From Lingula anatina (Eukaryota > Brachiopoda > Lingulata > Lingulida > Lingulidae): DNA of 64,000 nucleotides. A program made the position numbers and the translations under genes. The stretch is taken from positions 101,733-165,732 of the forward strand of contig NW_019775529.1 of assembly GCF_001039355.2 (NCBI RefSeq). Reading direction: 5' to 3'. Below the pieces are notes generated by a model, which made no database searches, had not been told where the DNA came from, and was given only the letters and a program-made list of their open reading frames with translations. This document shows positions 32,531 through 45,162 of the stretch, piece by piece. Each line of letters begins with the position of its first letter. The first letter of the stretch is position 1.

Positions 32531-35312
32531 AGGAATGGTAGTCCTAGGATTGGATGTCTGGGGTCCCATCTGTGTAGTACAGGTTAGGGTTAGTTGGAGT
32601 ATTGGGGCTAGTAGGTAAATGGGACGAATGTCAATGTGCAACGTAATGGGGAACGGACAACGGTTCCTAGCGACTTCCATTCCTGTTACACCAGCGGAAA
32701 ACGTGTAAAGACGCAGTGCTTGGGTTTCAAATTATACATCTTTCGGTTGAAATATCAGAAGAATATGAGAAACAAATTAAATAAATTCCCAAACACACAA
32801 CACTTTATTTCGTGTTACGAATTAGGATTACTGAACATTTTGTCAGGGCTGTTCCCAATATTTTATTTATTCTTATATATTACCGCTCTTTTTCGAGTTT
32901 TTCCTCAAGCACGTTTTCTTTCACGAAAATGCGCGGGCCTCAAGATTTTGATATGATCTAAAGCACTCGAGGCGACCAAAGTCTCATGACATCTCTTGTC
33001 ATCGAAGTAAGTAAGAAAGTCACGGAATACCGTCACAGCCAAAGTAAGAAGATCGTCCACGAAATCTTGAAGATTATTGATCTGATAGAAATGTTTAGAT
33101 GCCCGTCGACGTAAACTTTAAAACTTCTGACCGTCTTCCGGAAGACCCAGAAGAAAGCCTCTATCTGCCTTTGCGATAGTAGTTACGTATAAGCAGTACA
33201 TATCACAGGAAAAAAAGACAAGTAATATTTCATATGAATAAATTTTTATACACTGGTGATGAAACATAAAAAGAACTAAAGTTAAATTATGTCTAAAAGA
33301 ACTAATCTGCCCTTCTGCGAAGCAATTCGTATCAAAAGCTCACATTTCAATGATTTTATTATTAAAATTTCTACACAACACTTAAGGGTATTGTAATCCT
33401 TTATTATCGTCCAGATACTGAAAATGAGTTTTTCCTGCATCTAATTATTCAATAATGCATCTTTTTTCTGATTTAAGCGATTAAAAAAAAAAAAAAAAAA
33501 AACAAAAACACTGAATCACTGTTAGGGTTTTGTACTAAATGGTGCCATTAAATTGCCGTTGAAAAAGTGATTGTGGGTGCTCAGGTAAAAGAGAAATTTG
33601 AGAAACCAATTTTTCAGCTTTTAAATTATAAAATGACATACTGTATGCGTAAATGTTAATTAATATAGTCACTGAAACCTCAAGATTTATCTTTTCCCAA
33701 AAGAATGTGTGTAAGACCGTAAATAATTAGTGGGCGAAGGGTGACAGCATGAAACAAGAACATGGGGACTTGTGTAAAATTTACATTTCATATCGCTACT
33801 GTTGGTGAAAAAAAATCCAGAAGGTGAGGGTAATTTTACTTATCAGTGAGTATACATCACTCAAATATGAAATTTTGTTTGAGTCATCAGTGAGAACAAT
33901 TAGTATTTTTACTTGTTTATTTGCTTAAAAATCCCTTTTTTTTATTTTTTTGTACAGGTTCCAGTAGTCAACATTTTACTCATAGGTACAATAGAAATTG
34001 CAGCTGCATTTTTATTGACATGAAAATAGCATTTACTCACTCCTTATGATAACGGCAAAGGTGTATAGGAAAAAATATTTTTTCCACTTTTATACCCACA
34101 CACATAAAATAATAAAATATATCGATCTGAACAAATATTGCATTACTGTGTCAAACGAAATGTCATTTTGACAAATTGAGTCAACTTATTTACAAGTCTT
34201 CAAATGGTGTCCTAAAAGGGTATTATCATCAAAGGTGTCAAATTTGTACAACATGGTGAGTGTTTAATTCTACCTACTTACTCTGGGAAATATCCTTGAA
34301 CATTTGAATTGCAAATTTAATAAATAAAAGCGCTTGTGCTAGCGGTAATCTTGGGATATCCTAACAGGGGGAATCTTACAAGAGGAGCCAAATACAATTC
34401 TTGTGCTAGCATGTTGGAGGAAGCACATTCAATATGAGTGGATTTTCCGAAGAAACTTGAAAGAACATGTTGCTTCACCCCTTTTTGAATCATTTAGATG
34501 TATGTTAAACTACTTTAATGTCTAGATAAGCATTTTATCGACACCAAGAACGGGATTGGAATATGTCGATAAAATGCCCCGAAAGATACGCGAAAAGTTA
34601 CTAAAGTTTGTAAGTCTTAAAATTACAAGAGTTTCGAGAATACCGCTCAAGTCCAAGTTACAAATTCAAGTAAATACATGTAGCTTCAAATGTTGTAAGC
34701 TACAAAGATTCCAAATGACCCTGTAGTCCAATGACAGTACTGTGACATAAGTGTGACGTTGTTGTATTAAAACTATGACATACAAGTGCATGTATGATGT
34801 CATGTTACTAATACTAGCTATTTCCAGACTGGGCGGACGTAGGATATAACTTCTATCGGCGTGTATGCAGGGAGTGCGTATGGAAAAGTTGGAGCCCGCA
34901 GCGGGATCGCATTTAACATGGAATCTTTATGTAGGCTTTTACTGTACCCCAGCATCAGTGATTCTTTTTAATCATTCAAAATTTTCATCTGTTGCCTCCT
35001 CTGATTTAGATTCCGTTGGTATAAATCAAATCGATTTTTAAATTCAAATGGTTCTCACTGTATTTAAAATGTGGCCATAAGTATTAAACAGAACGTTCTC
35101 AATGTTCTTGTAAATCGGATAGTACATCTCAAGATGTGATATATACGCAGGTAAAATATCAAAAGAAAAAAAGGCAATCATCAAGTTTTCGATCATTTCA
35201 GGCATTGTTCTGACGGGCCAGAGTTCCAACCGCCGCAGTCATCAGTACAATCTCCCGGAGACGCTCTGTACAGCGACTTGCAGAATTGGCCACATTATGC
35301 TGCTGATCGTTT
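32531..35312. other. no recognisable gene
   Basis: AT-rich, with a poly-A tract near 33481-33502. No ORF has a recognisable family. Confidence 0.5.
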
Positions 35313-36100
35313 ATAATAATAATAATGATAATAAACTTTATTTAAAGAGGGTAAAACATGTTAAGTGCGCACACTTATCTTACACATGGCCCTCTAGGGG
35401 GTTAAAATGAAATTTTATTCTAATGAATAAAAGATGAATAAATTATGAAATTAAAATGACAATGAGGTAAAAATGAAGTGAGTTTAAATAACAAAATTAA
35501 TTAATAAGAATAAAGCAGAAGACATTATATGTTAGTAAAAATCCTAGAGCTACATGACTTAAGAGTTGTATACTTTTGGTTTTTTAAAAACAATATTTTA
35601 AAAGTATCCAAGTCTTTGTAGTTTTTTATTTTAAATTGTAGGCAGTTCCATATTCTAATCGAGGTCCATATTGGGCCTTTAGTTAATATGTCTTTATGTC
35701 TGCCAACTGGTAAATAGATATTTCCCTTATTATTTGATCGGGTGATTCTGCCTGTAGTGTCTATGGTTGTAATTCCCAGTAAGTCTTTGATGTATTCAGG
35801 TGAAAGTCCATTTAAAGCTTTAAAAACTAATGTGGCTTTCTCATATTCTATCCGTTCATAGATTGTTTGCCATTTTAGTTTCTTCAATAGTTCAATTGTT
35901 GGATGTTTCTTGGCTTCTTTTTCTGGGATATCGAGAATGATTCTAGCTCCACGTTTTTGAAGTTTGTATATATTTTCTAGTTGTGTACAGATGAGGTAGT
36001 ATATGTGCATTATAAAACAGTTTCCTTGTTTCCAATGTTAAGTATCGTTTTAGTTTAGTTAGAAGGGAAAGTTTACTGTTAATTGTACCACCAGCGTTAG
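35313..36100 (-). mobile_element. LINE 3' end (CR1-like C-terminus and 3' UTR)
   Basis: On the minus strand: LKRYLTLETRKLFYNAHILP (about 36050), then the frame 36010-35525 with QKRGARIILDIPEKEAKKHP, FKALNGLSPEYIKDLLGITT and GPIWTSIRIWNCLQFKIKNY. This is the familiar thumb/C-terminal pattern of CR1-like LINE reverse transcriptases. A 3' UTR and an (ATT)n-type tail follow at 35313-35335. The sequence departs from the LINE pattern at about 36086. Confidence 0.8.
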
Positions 36101-36293
36101 CGCTGGCGGTACACATGGTTTCGGTCCCGTCCGGATCGTTCNAAAATAAAAAATTTTTTTTGCATATTTTGAAAATTCTTGTTGATTGCATTTTTACAGC
36201 TTGTCAAGCACAAGACTGGTGGCTGTGTCCCTTACTTTGTGTATGTGGGGGTCTATACGAATGCGCTTGCTCCAGCTGGTGGTACAATATTCG
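36077..36293. repeat. foldback around a single-N assembly join
   Basis: ATTGTACCACCAGC (from 36077) and its inverse GCTGGTGGTACAAT (to about 36287) bracket the single N at 36142. It may be a small inverted-repeat insertion in the LINE or an assembly product. Confidence 0.45.
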
Positions 36294-36538
36294 GAGGCGG
36301 TATCGCCTCTCTGATCCTCTAGTTCTTTTTTCAAGTTTCTGCACATAGTCATTCCAGCTTACCTTGAGTGTCAGAGCAACGTAAAAGCTCGCTTGTTAAA
36401 TATACCTTGTGATGGAGTCGCTTTTACGCTTTTACCGGTATTGCTGATATGGGTTATATATGAAATCAAGATCGAGCTGGCAATACCGGAATCTAGAACC
36501 TAGGGTATTCCAGCTAAGATTTTCATTAATATATACAC

Positions 36539-36727
36539 CTAAAAGCCTTGGGGGACTCCACAAGTGATTGGTAAGGGTTCAGATATTTCATTTTTAAATA
36601 TTGTCTGCTGTTTCCTGTTTGTGAGATATGATGTAAACCATGAGAGTTTCGTTAATACTAAGTAATAAGTAATAACTTGAACTGACTTTTTTACATAAAG
36701 TGTTGTAATTTTATTTATGAATTTCAC
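36539..36727 (-). mobile_element. LINE reverse transcriptase fragment
   Basis: The minus frame carries LSWFTSYLTNRKQQTIFKNE and ends PLPITCGVPQGF, RT motif B just before the usual LGP. It is probably the upstream part of the same LINE as 35313-36100. The YADD region between them is missing. Confidence 0.75.
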
Positions 36728-36745
36728 TCAATTAGATATATGCAA

Positions 36746-36868
36746 CAGGCCCGTAGGCGGGGGGGGGGGGGTCTGAAATTTGGTCTAGGTACACAAAGGT
36801 TTCATTGAAAAAGGTCCACTTATTCAGAAAAAAAGAACCCCCTTTTGAAATTGCTGGCTACGGGTCTG
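36746..36868. mobile_element. hAT-like MITE, copy with TGCAA duplication
   Basis: Left CAGGCCCGTAGGC, right GGCTACGGGTCTG. TGCAA flanks both sides (36741-36745, 36869-36873). 123 bp. Same family as 24281-24439. Confidence 0.8.
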
Positions 36869-36873
36869 TGCAA

Positions 36874-37819
36874 TTAACGGTTACTAAAAGTGAACTAATG
36901 AAACAACGCGCCAAACATTTTCTTGCGTAATTTTCAAAACAAGACTAACTTAATTTAATACAAATATTGACCAATTCTTTAAATTAGTTTTCTCAGTTTT
37001 AATATGTTTTATTCGTGCATAGACAGTTAAAATATTAATTCTGTAGAGTTTACTTATGGAAAATTACCTATGGTTGTAACATACAAGACAATTCAATAAA
37101 CTTGTGAAAACTTAAACGTTTTCCTTCAAAAGTATTCATCCATGTTTCAAGAAGTAGAAAGAAAGAAAGGAAAAAAATATCAATAACCTTCTGGATACAC
37201 TGTACCGTAAGATTGAATGAAAATCCTGTTTTTCCCGACCCACATGGTATGGAGGCTGGTTTATATGCCCAGTCACGCAATATGAAGAATGTTGAGTTTG
37301 GAATTCGTTTTTATTTTTATTTATTTATTTATTTATTTATTTTTGTTGTGTGCGTGTATGTTATTATGACTTTATCAACCCCTAATCCCCTTTTCGAGAT
37401 GGAAACTTATTGTGCTTTCTCATAAAACAGACTGCCATTCAAACCGAAGCATCCGTAGGTGACCTCCTCATAATTATGTAAATCAGGTGAGCGTTTTGGT
37501 GAGAGGTGCTCAGATAGGACTAAGGTCAGTAGGAGATGGAGAAGAAGGATTTCCCATGCCATTTTACTGCTACTGTCACATGTAGGCCGAAAAGATGGCA
37601 CTGAAACAGGCAGCATTATCTCGTAAGTTCTGTACAGATGATAGAAAGTATATTGTAGCATTTCTTACTCTTGCATTGAAGATATTTCCCTAAATGGTGC
37701 ATTTGAGGCATAGTGGCCAAGGGGACATATAACTGACATGAAGGATACTTTCTCTTAGCTTTCCCTCAGTCCCTTTTGGGCACCCTTTGGTTTCTGATAC
37801 CATTAGCTTTCCATGAGGG

Positions 37820-37903
<84 letters not shown>

Positions 37904-40369
37904 GTATGATTTTAAAATTTAAATGCGATGTGTTAATTATAACGCAAAGGATGCTATAATGAACATGTACTGCTTTAATAATAAGATCTTTAGACGTTGT
38001 GCCATGAATGAAAATTTATCCCTTTAATTCCAGTAACCCTAAGATCCATTTACGAAGAAACCAGAAGCGTCCTACACAGAGACACGTTCGTGTTCGACAT
38101 AAATAGGCCCACACCCATGCCAAGATTGTCTCCAATGCCGACGGAATGTTATGTTTGCTTTTGATTGTAACATTCTGCTCTAAAACATATATCAAATTAA
38201 AGGTCGAATAAATTGAGCTTTTAATTTATGAAACTTCTCATAGAATTAAATCCATACTAAGTGTCCGCCCTGCATGTTGCTGGGTTGCTTCTTTTGGCAT
38301 TTGTATGTTACTATGTCTTATTTGTATGTTACTATGCTCTATCTGATCATGGTGTTATGAGGATAATTTATGTATACTTTTGGATCGGGGTTGATACCCG
38401 TCCCTTTGCGAACCTGAAACAATAGAAAAAAAGTCTATATAAAATGATAAGGTGATTGTTTTAAAATTATCATATATCAATTTCCAAAAAGAGGAATGTT
38501 TTTTATTTGTCACTGAAAATATGCATCTAGGCAAATCTGCAACATCAAGTTCACACCTCGCTGTGAATTTGAAGATGTACTTTTATTCATTTGAAATGAT
38601 GTTGAGTTGTAGGAAGGCAAGACATTGCAACCCCATTATGTAAATTGCATATAGGAAACTTAAATTACATTTATCGTGTGATCAGTGGAAAAAAGAGGAA
38701 GAGATGTAAATCTACACGAGGCATTGTTAACAAAACGTATAACGCCCTAGAAATACCAACATTATGTAACAGCCAAAATGTGTACACGTTACTGCAGAAT
38801 TGTCCACTTGTACTATAACTATCTTTTCACAATTATGAATATGACACTGTGGCTGTGAATAACTTTCCTCTGGTTCTCGATGTTTTCAGTGCTGAGTGGG
38901 GGTCAAATATCTGTCTTCCTCAACAAAGTAAAACCATGGGATGGGTAAAGATTGCCATTCGAAATAAAATTTAATTTATTATTGCAGTAGTAGAATGAGG
39001 ATCTTTGTTGCGTATATAATAAGAGAAAAAATTTCCTATAGTTGGCTACAAAAATTTCTCAGGATCATTTATATGCCGTTAGGACTTATATTACAAAACA
39101 GAAGTGTCGAAAAACAAACTGGAAATAGCCTTCATTTAAATATCGTTTGTCCATTAAAATGTTTCTGTAGGACTGACATTAATTATTGCCTTTTGCATTT
39201 CATGTTTTCAAAATCACTTGAGCTGTCTTAAAGCCCAATTTTCGGGAGGTAAAGAGTATTTCGAAAGGATTCCATGAATTTTTGGACTGTCGACCTTTAT
39301 CGATTTTGTTCAAAAAGATAGTGACCAATTACTGATTTTTAAAAATAAGATAATAGGATTTATTATTTTATCTATCACACTAAAGTCCATTCCAGTTTGG
39401 TCAGTTATTTAAGAATTTTACGGAATTATCATCTAAATATGCTATTTCGATATTCTACCAATGTGTATGTAAACCTTACTACTTCGTTTGGTTTGAATTT
39501 TTAAAATAAAAAAATGCCTAAAATGTGCAGAGGAGCGGTTTAATTAAAGTTGTTCTGTATTCTTATATATTTTAATTTTTTTTGGGTGGGAGCAAGGGGT
39601 GATTGAGATAGACAGGTTTGGTTAGATATCATGCCCATGTTGGGTTATTAGTGCTGAGTGTCATCACTGAACACCGAGAACCAGAGTTCATTTTAATTGA
39701 ATGTGAAAAGTCACCTCAAATACACTGATTTTTGGGTAACCTTTTCAGTTTTGTTTGTATATTATTCTGAATTTTGCTAAGACTTGGATTATCTTGTGAA
39801 CCGCCAATGTCTTTATGTCGCTCCTGATTGCTTTGCAAGTGTAAATTTTCATCCACTATTAAGCCATGTATGATATTTTTTTTCGGATTTAGTGCAAAGA
39901 AAACAAAATATAAAAAATATCGATTGGCAAAACAACCAGGAATCTTACAAACATGAAGAAATTTTGGCTACTATTCTATTTGGTATGCAAAAATCAACAA
40001 GACGACATAGGACAAGGCGTGCTTGCATGTGCGTGTGCGTTAGTGCACGAGTGACGCTTACAGCAGATTATTTGCATTTTTAACATTGTTACAACCTCTA
40101 AATTTTGACGGAAATGTTTTTGATGGAATTCGATGTAGACAAGGCACTGTCAACTTTGACAAAAATGCGGCAAGTACAATTTGTTAAAAAACTATTTTGT
40201 CTGTTATCAGTTCTTACCAAAGTTTTTCAAATGTTACGAAACTTGAACTTTTTTTTTCATAAATCAAAGGATTCTGTAACAATGTTAAAATCCATAAAAT
40301 CTTTGACTTGTTTTATTTACAGATATATACTGTCTTGTTTTGTTAAATTTTAATATAGAGCTCAAAATG

Positions 40370-40370
<1 letters not shown>
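36874..40370. other. mostly non-coding, with microsatellites
   Basis: (TTTA)n near 37314-37343 and (AT)n at about 37822-37900. Apart from a small signal-peptide-like ORF (37407-37562, minus), nothing is supported. Confidence 0.5.
37407..37562 (-). CDS. possible secreted-protein first exon, unrecognised
   Basis: A 51-codon ORF with A at -3 and G at +4 of its ATG begins MAWEILLLHLLLTLVLSEHL, a good signal-peptide pattern (hydrophobic core then small/polar residues). It ends GCFGLNGSLFYEKAQ before a stop. A splice donor could lie before the stop but none is strong, and no downstream exon was found. It could be chance in low-complexity DNA. Confidence 0.2.
   Translation of the reverse strand: MAWEILLLHLLLTLVLSEHLSPKRSPDLHNYEEVTYGCFGLNGSLFYEKAQ

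Positions 40371-40445
<75 letters not shown>
40371..40445. repeat. (AT)n microsatellite
   Basis: About 75 bases of TA repeats. Confidence 0.95.
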
Positions 40446-40449
<4 letters not shown>

Positions 40450-40547
40450 TTTGTAAAAATATTAATGCTGTAAATTCATTTTGACGATAATAAACGTACA
40501 AATGCTTTTACTTCGTTCGAAACTTGCAAAAGTAATTTCCTCTTTCC

Positions 40548-40910
40548 TTGCTTACGTCGAACCCCTCATCTCCTAATTACTGCACTGCCGTCCTAACTAC
40601 TGAGCCACCGACTCGGGTAGATATTTCTAAGACGTAGACGTTAAATTACTCATTTTTATTATTATCATTTTTTTTTTTGCAAAAGGTAATTTGCTTGGAC
40701 ACAGAAGTGCCGGGTTTCGAACCCTAGTCTTCCTGGGTCCGAGTTTCGCGTGCTATCCACTCCTCTAAGTGTTCCCACCCAACCACCCCCGGTACATTTT
40801 TCTTTTATAGTAACTAAAGAGAAAAGCCCTTTTGGAAAAGAATGTAATATGTTCCAAGTACCTGGATCGAGCCCCCACCCTTAGAGTTCCGCCGAGCCAA
40901 TGAAAACGCT
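40548..40910 (-). other. cluster of three tRNA-derived (SINE-like) fragments
   Basis: On the minus strand: (1) about 40620-40548, box A-like TGGCTCAGTAGTTAGG and box B-like GGGGTTCGACG; (2) about 40786-40703, box A-like TTAGAGGAGTGGATAGCA and a perfect T-arm AGGGTTCGAAACCC; (3) about 40910-40856, TTGGCTCGGCGG and GGGGCTCGATCC with a deletion between. All point the same way. None folds cleanly enough to call a functional tRNA, so they are likely SINE heads or decayed tRNA genes. Confidence 0.5.
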
Positions 40911-40919
40911 AAGTCATTT

Positions 40920-43900
40920 TGCATATAATTGTTAAGTATTTTATTTAGAGCAAAATAAACTGCCACTGATGTGTTCTCATATTCTAAACACCCACTTATT
41001 AAATATTTTAAATAATATTTTTATCACAATAAGTTTGGAATATTCAGATGTGTTAAACAAAAATATTAATATCTGCATTAAGACTCGCTCGTGTTTGTTA
41101 TGACAAATAAATTATCTAATGAACTAATTGGCTAATGTTTGATCTCAGATAAAAATGACAAGAGATTTTTCAATTTCATTTTTAACAAAAACAATGGCAG
41201 ATCTAGTAGCTGTCTCATCTACACCACCATAGGTAAAAATCGAAAGAGATTCACTCTGATATGATAAATTATGATTTTCAAAAAGTAGCAAAAATACTCC
41301 AAATTGCCAAGAATTTCAAAATGTGACACCCTTTCAAAGTACTATGTATCTGCCATTGTTTTTGTTTCATTTTAACCATAAGGTGCTGTGAAATTTTTCA
41401 GGATATGGCTTTTTCTACATTTAATACGACAAAAAAGTTCAACAGTAATTGCTTGTAAGGAAAAAACAATTTTACTATGTTTTGCAAAAAAATTGTCACA
41501 AGCCGTTTGTGAAATAAATTTCAAGATTTAACAGCAACCGATACATTTAAATACACTACAAGAGATACCCTTCAATGGGGAATGTAAAAAAATCAATCCC
41601 CTAGAGATATCGATTATTGAAAAAAAAGCATTTTTAGCAATTGCAACATATATAATTATCAAACCTAGGTAAAATGGAAGGACAAATCATTTAAAAGTCC
41701 AAAGATGTGTAACAAATGGTTCGTAACTTTCTGAACATAAACAATGTTCTCACACGAGATTATAAACATCATTTCTGCATCTGCTGCTCGATATGCTGAT
41801 GATGGTGCTGAGATAGGATTTTTCAAAAGCAGCAGTTTTGAAAATGTGAAAATTTGGATCATATAACTGTTCCTTTCATCTTTATGCAAAAGTGAGATCT
41901 GTTCAACAAATTAATGCCACAAATGCTATAGTCATAATTAGAAATAATTACAAAAATATTGCACATACTACTCACCTTAACTTTAGAAAAATAGTTAATA
42001 TTAATATTACAATCCAGATTAGAAAATTTACATAAATAACAAAAAACGTTTGACATATCCATGTTCTTTTTATGCAGTTAAGCAGGAAAACTTGGATTAA
42101 CCCAATCAGTTTGCAACTACATGTAATTTTTGCAAATTGAGTCGTGAATTTTATATACTCCATTACTAAAACAAAATGATCGTAACCGTAAAAATGACAC
42201 TTTTCACTCAACAAGACAGCAAGTTTTCAATCTTCAAAAGATTATACAGATACGAATTTAAAGTAACTAGCTTTTGAGTCACCCTCCCTATGGAGATAAA
42301 GGCTTGTGAATTTCACACGTGGCGATAGAATTGTAGAAAATTGGAACCCCAAACGGTGTTTTCAGATCGTAATTTTCTAAACGGTTTTTGGATAAAGTGA
42401 ACATTAAAAGAAAATTACTGAAATTTCCAGATTTTTTTTTTGCTTTATTTAAGCCCCTACCAGCATTGCATGCCTTTAAAATTGAGAAATTAATTCCAGG
42501 TGTTCGAAGCGAGTGAAAATATTGTAAATGCTAAGTTCCGAGTGAAATGCTTGCTAGTTAGAAAAAAAATAATATTTTTAATCTCTTGATAGAATTTTGT
42601 CAACTAAGCATTAAACAATTTTAAAAATAGATTGAATTATGTTTTACTTGTAAGATCAATAACTCAAGGCTGCTTCAGTATGTATTATTTCTCTTCAAAG
42701 CATTTCAAAGGACATATAAATTACCAAATGTGCAAAATTACGTAAACAGTTTTCAAGGTAGCCTTTTTTTGATGAAAAGGTCAAATTGAGCTTCATTTGC
42801 GAGTTTTCATGGACTAGAAAAGTTTTCCTTACTTTTGATCATTATATTTGCATTAAAATAAACGTCAAGTCACAACTTGCTGCCTTGCTGAAGAATACCG
42901 CAAATAGTTTCACAAACGTCATGGAGGCAAACTCACACTTATAATTATAGTAAAACATGTTTAAAGACATAAGGGGCAATTTTTTTCTTTGGCAAAATAA
43001 AACAAGTATTGTTACTAAAGACTACTCAGTGGTAGATATGCTGTTTTTTTTTCAAAAGGCTTTAAATTTGAAGGTAAAAAACCATGGTGAATTGCTTTGG
43101 ACAGAGCGTTTTTAATTAGTGAACGTGATAATAGACATTAGCTATAATGATAATGATAAATATCAAAATTACGTCCAAGCATTAGTTGCAAATTGGCCCT
43201 AGCTTTTCGCCCCCTTGCCTTGAAAATGGCTGCTTTTAAAAATCAGTCACGCAGAAAGCAGTGTAACTATTAACTAGGTCACATACTTCAATGGATCGAA
43301 ATATTTCATATTATGGTATTATTTATGAAATCATGCCACAATTAGAAAGGGAAGTATATCACTAAACCTTTATCCTGTTCTTTAATTTTCAATTGTGACT
43401 ATTTTGCTCTACTAGAATTATCACTCACTAAATTTCAACAACCAAAATTTTAAACGAGCCACTCCACAGAATTTTCCCCATTTGACTGTTTCGCATGTAA
43501 AACTTTACTGCCAGTGCTAACTCTATCTATTTAACATGAGGCACAACTGCAATTTTCAGTGTCACGAGGTACCGGTACTTGATGAAATAAAGTAGGCATG
43601 GGGGACACAAAATATCACGTGGGGGAAAATATTAGTGGATGGCAAAACCCAGTGTTGCACAAGCCTATTCTTTTAATTGCATCAAAGATAAGATTTTGAC
43701 AAATACCTAAAACCATTGTCTTAGAACGTCTCGCTGAATCACTTAAAACTGAAATATCCGTATACTTAGTATCCTGACCGCCTCGCACCCACACCCTGGT
43801 CACTCAGAAATGAAGAAGGGACATCTCTTCCAAGGGTTCAGGTTTCAAATGATCCATCGGGATAGGAGACATATTTCAAAATACACTAGATTAAATCAAT

Positions 43901-45064
43901 TTAATCAAGCTTCAGACACACGTCCCAAGGTAAAATGACATTATGTAGGTCACTGGCTATCCTTATACGGTGTACTGCATGCTGTAATCTGAGCAGTTTT
44001 TGCTAGGTTTGACAAACCTAACCGTTCTATAGCGTCATCTGGAGGGGGGCATAAACGATCCTCTCTGTTGCAATCGTTAGCTTAGCAGATTGTTGTAGTG
44101 TGTGTGTGTGTGTGTGCGTGGACGCGCTTGTGAACGCTTAATCATAGAACCACAGAAATGGCGATAGTAATGCAATTCGAACTGACATATATACAAATAA
44201 AGTAATAGTCATTTATGAGAAAAACGCCAACAGAAATGCTATCTACAAATTGTACGGGCAACATCTCTGCTTACGGTCAGCTGTCATTTTTAATCTGTTA
44301 ATTATATAAATTTAAAAAAAAAACATGTAAAACGACCTTAAAATACAACACCAATCTACCATAATGTAAAAATGTAATGACAAAATAAGTAACCCATTAG
44401 AATAGAATTGAACAGATAGAAAGTGAATAGATAAATAATCAAAATCGGCCAAGTACTAGTATTTTAACTGATTGGAAAAAAATATGCATACACCGTGCTA
44501 ATATATTATATTATGAAAACTTCAGATATTGAAACAAAACACCCACTAGGCTATGCAAGACGACCTCTGAGGAAGCCTCTGTGGAGCAGTGGACTATCTA
44601 ATAGCGGTTTCGGGCTCAACAATGGAATCATGTGGATGTCGCCGATGAGGTTAGATTCAACCAATACCATCGACATAATCAAATTAAAATTCACACACTT
44701 CCTGACGAGACCTAGGACGAGTCGTGTGAAGTTCTAAGAGTAACTTAAAATGCGATGGGAGCAGTTGTAGATGGAGCGGAATAAACCCTTTGAAAGATGT
44801 TACCTACATTTCAAGAAGTTTGTAGAATAAACACATTGTTTTAACATCTTCTTCATAGAAAAAATGCTTAATCAATCTATATCTATATATATATCAAAAA
44901 GGAAAAACATGGCCATTATCGAACCAACCATATTGTTTAGTGATTCGCAGTTAAAACTACATAACAAAAAACCCATCATAAACAAAACATACTACAATAA
45001 AAAGAACGTTATACAGGTATTTTGATGATTCATGTTAATTCACCGTATAGATCTTGATAAAAAT
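40920..45064. other. no recognisable gene
   Basis: A long AT-rich stretch with a (TG)n tract near 44098-44116. The short ORFs have no family resemblance. Confidence 0.55.
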
Positions 45065-45162
45065 AGAAGTATATATATTGATGCACCTTGAAAGATCTAC
45101 ATTATTTTACAACTATAATGTAGATCTTTCAAGGTGCATCAATATATATATATATACTTCTA
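45065..45162. other. long near-perfect hairpin
   Basis: The left arm 45065-45104 (ending ATGCACCTTGAAAGATCTAC plus ATTA) is the exact reverse complement of 45116 onward, apart from a longer AT run on the right. Arms are about 40 bp, loop 11 bases. It could be a foldback insertion or a small-RNA precursor. ACAGGTATTTTGA occurs on both sides (about 45013 and 45162). Confidence 0.75.

Noticed and set aside
32590-32610. Telomere-like GGTTAGGGTTAG
   Set aside because: Only two units; too short to mean anything.
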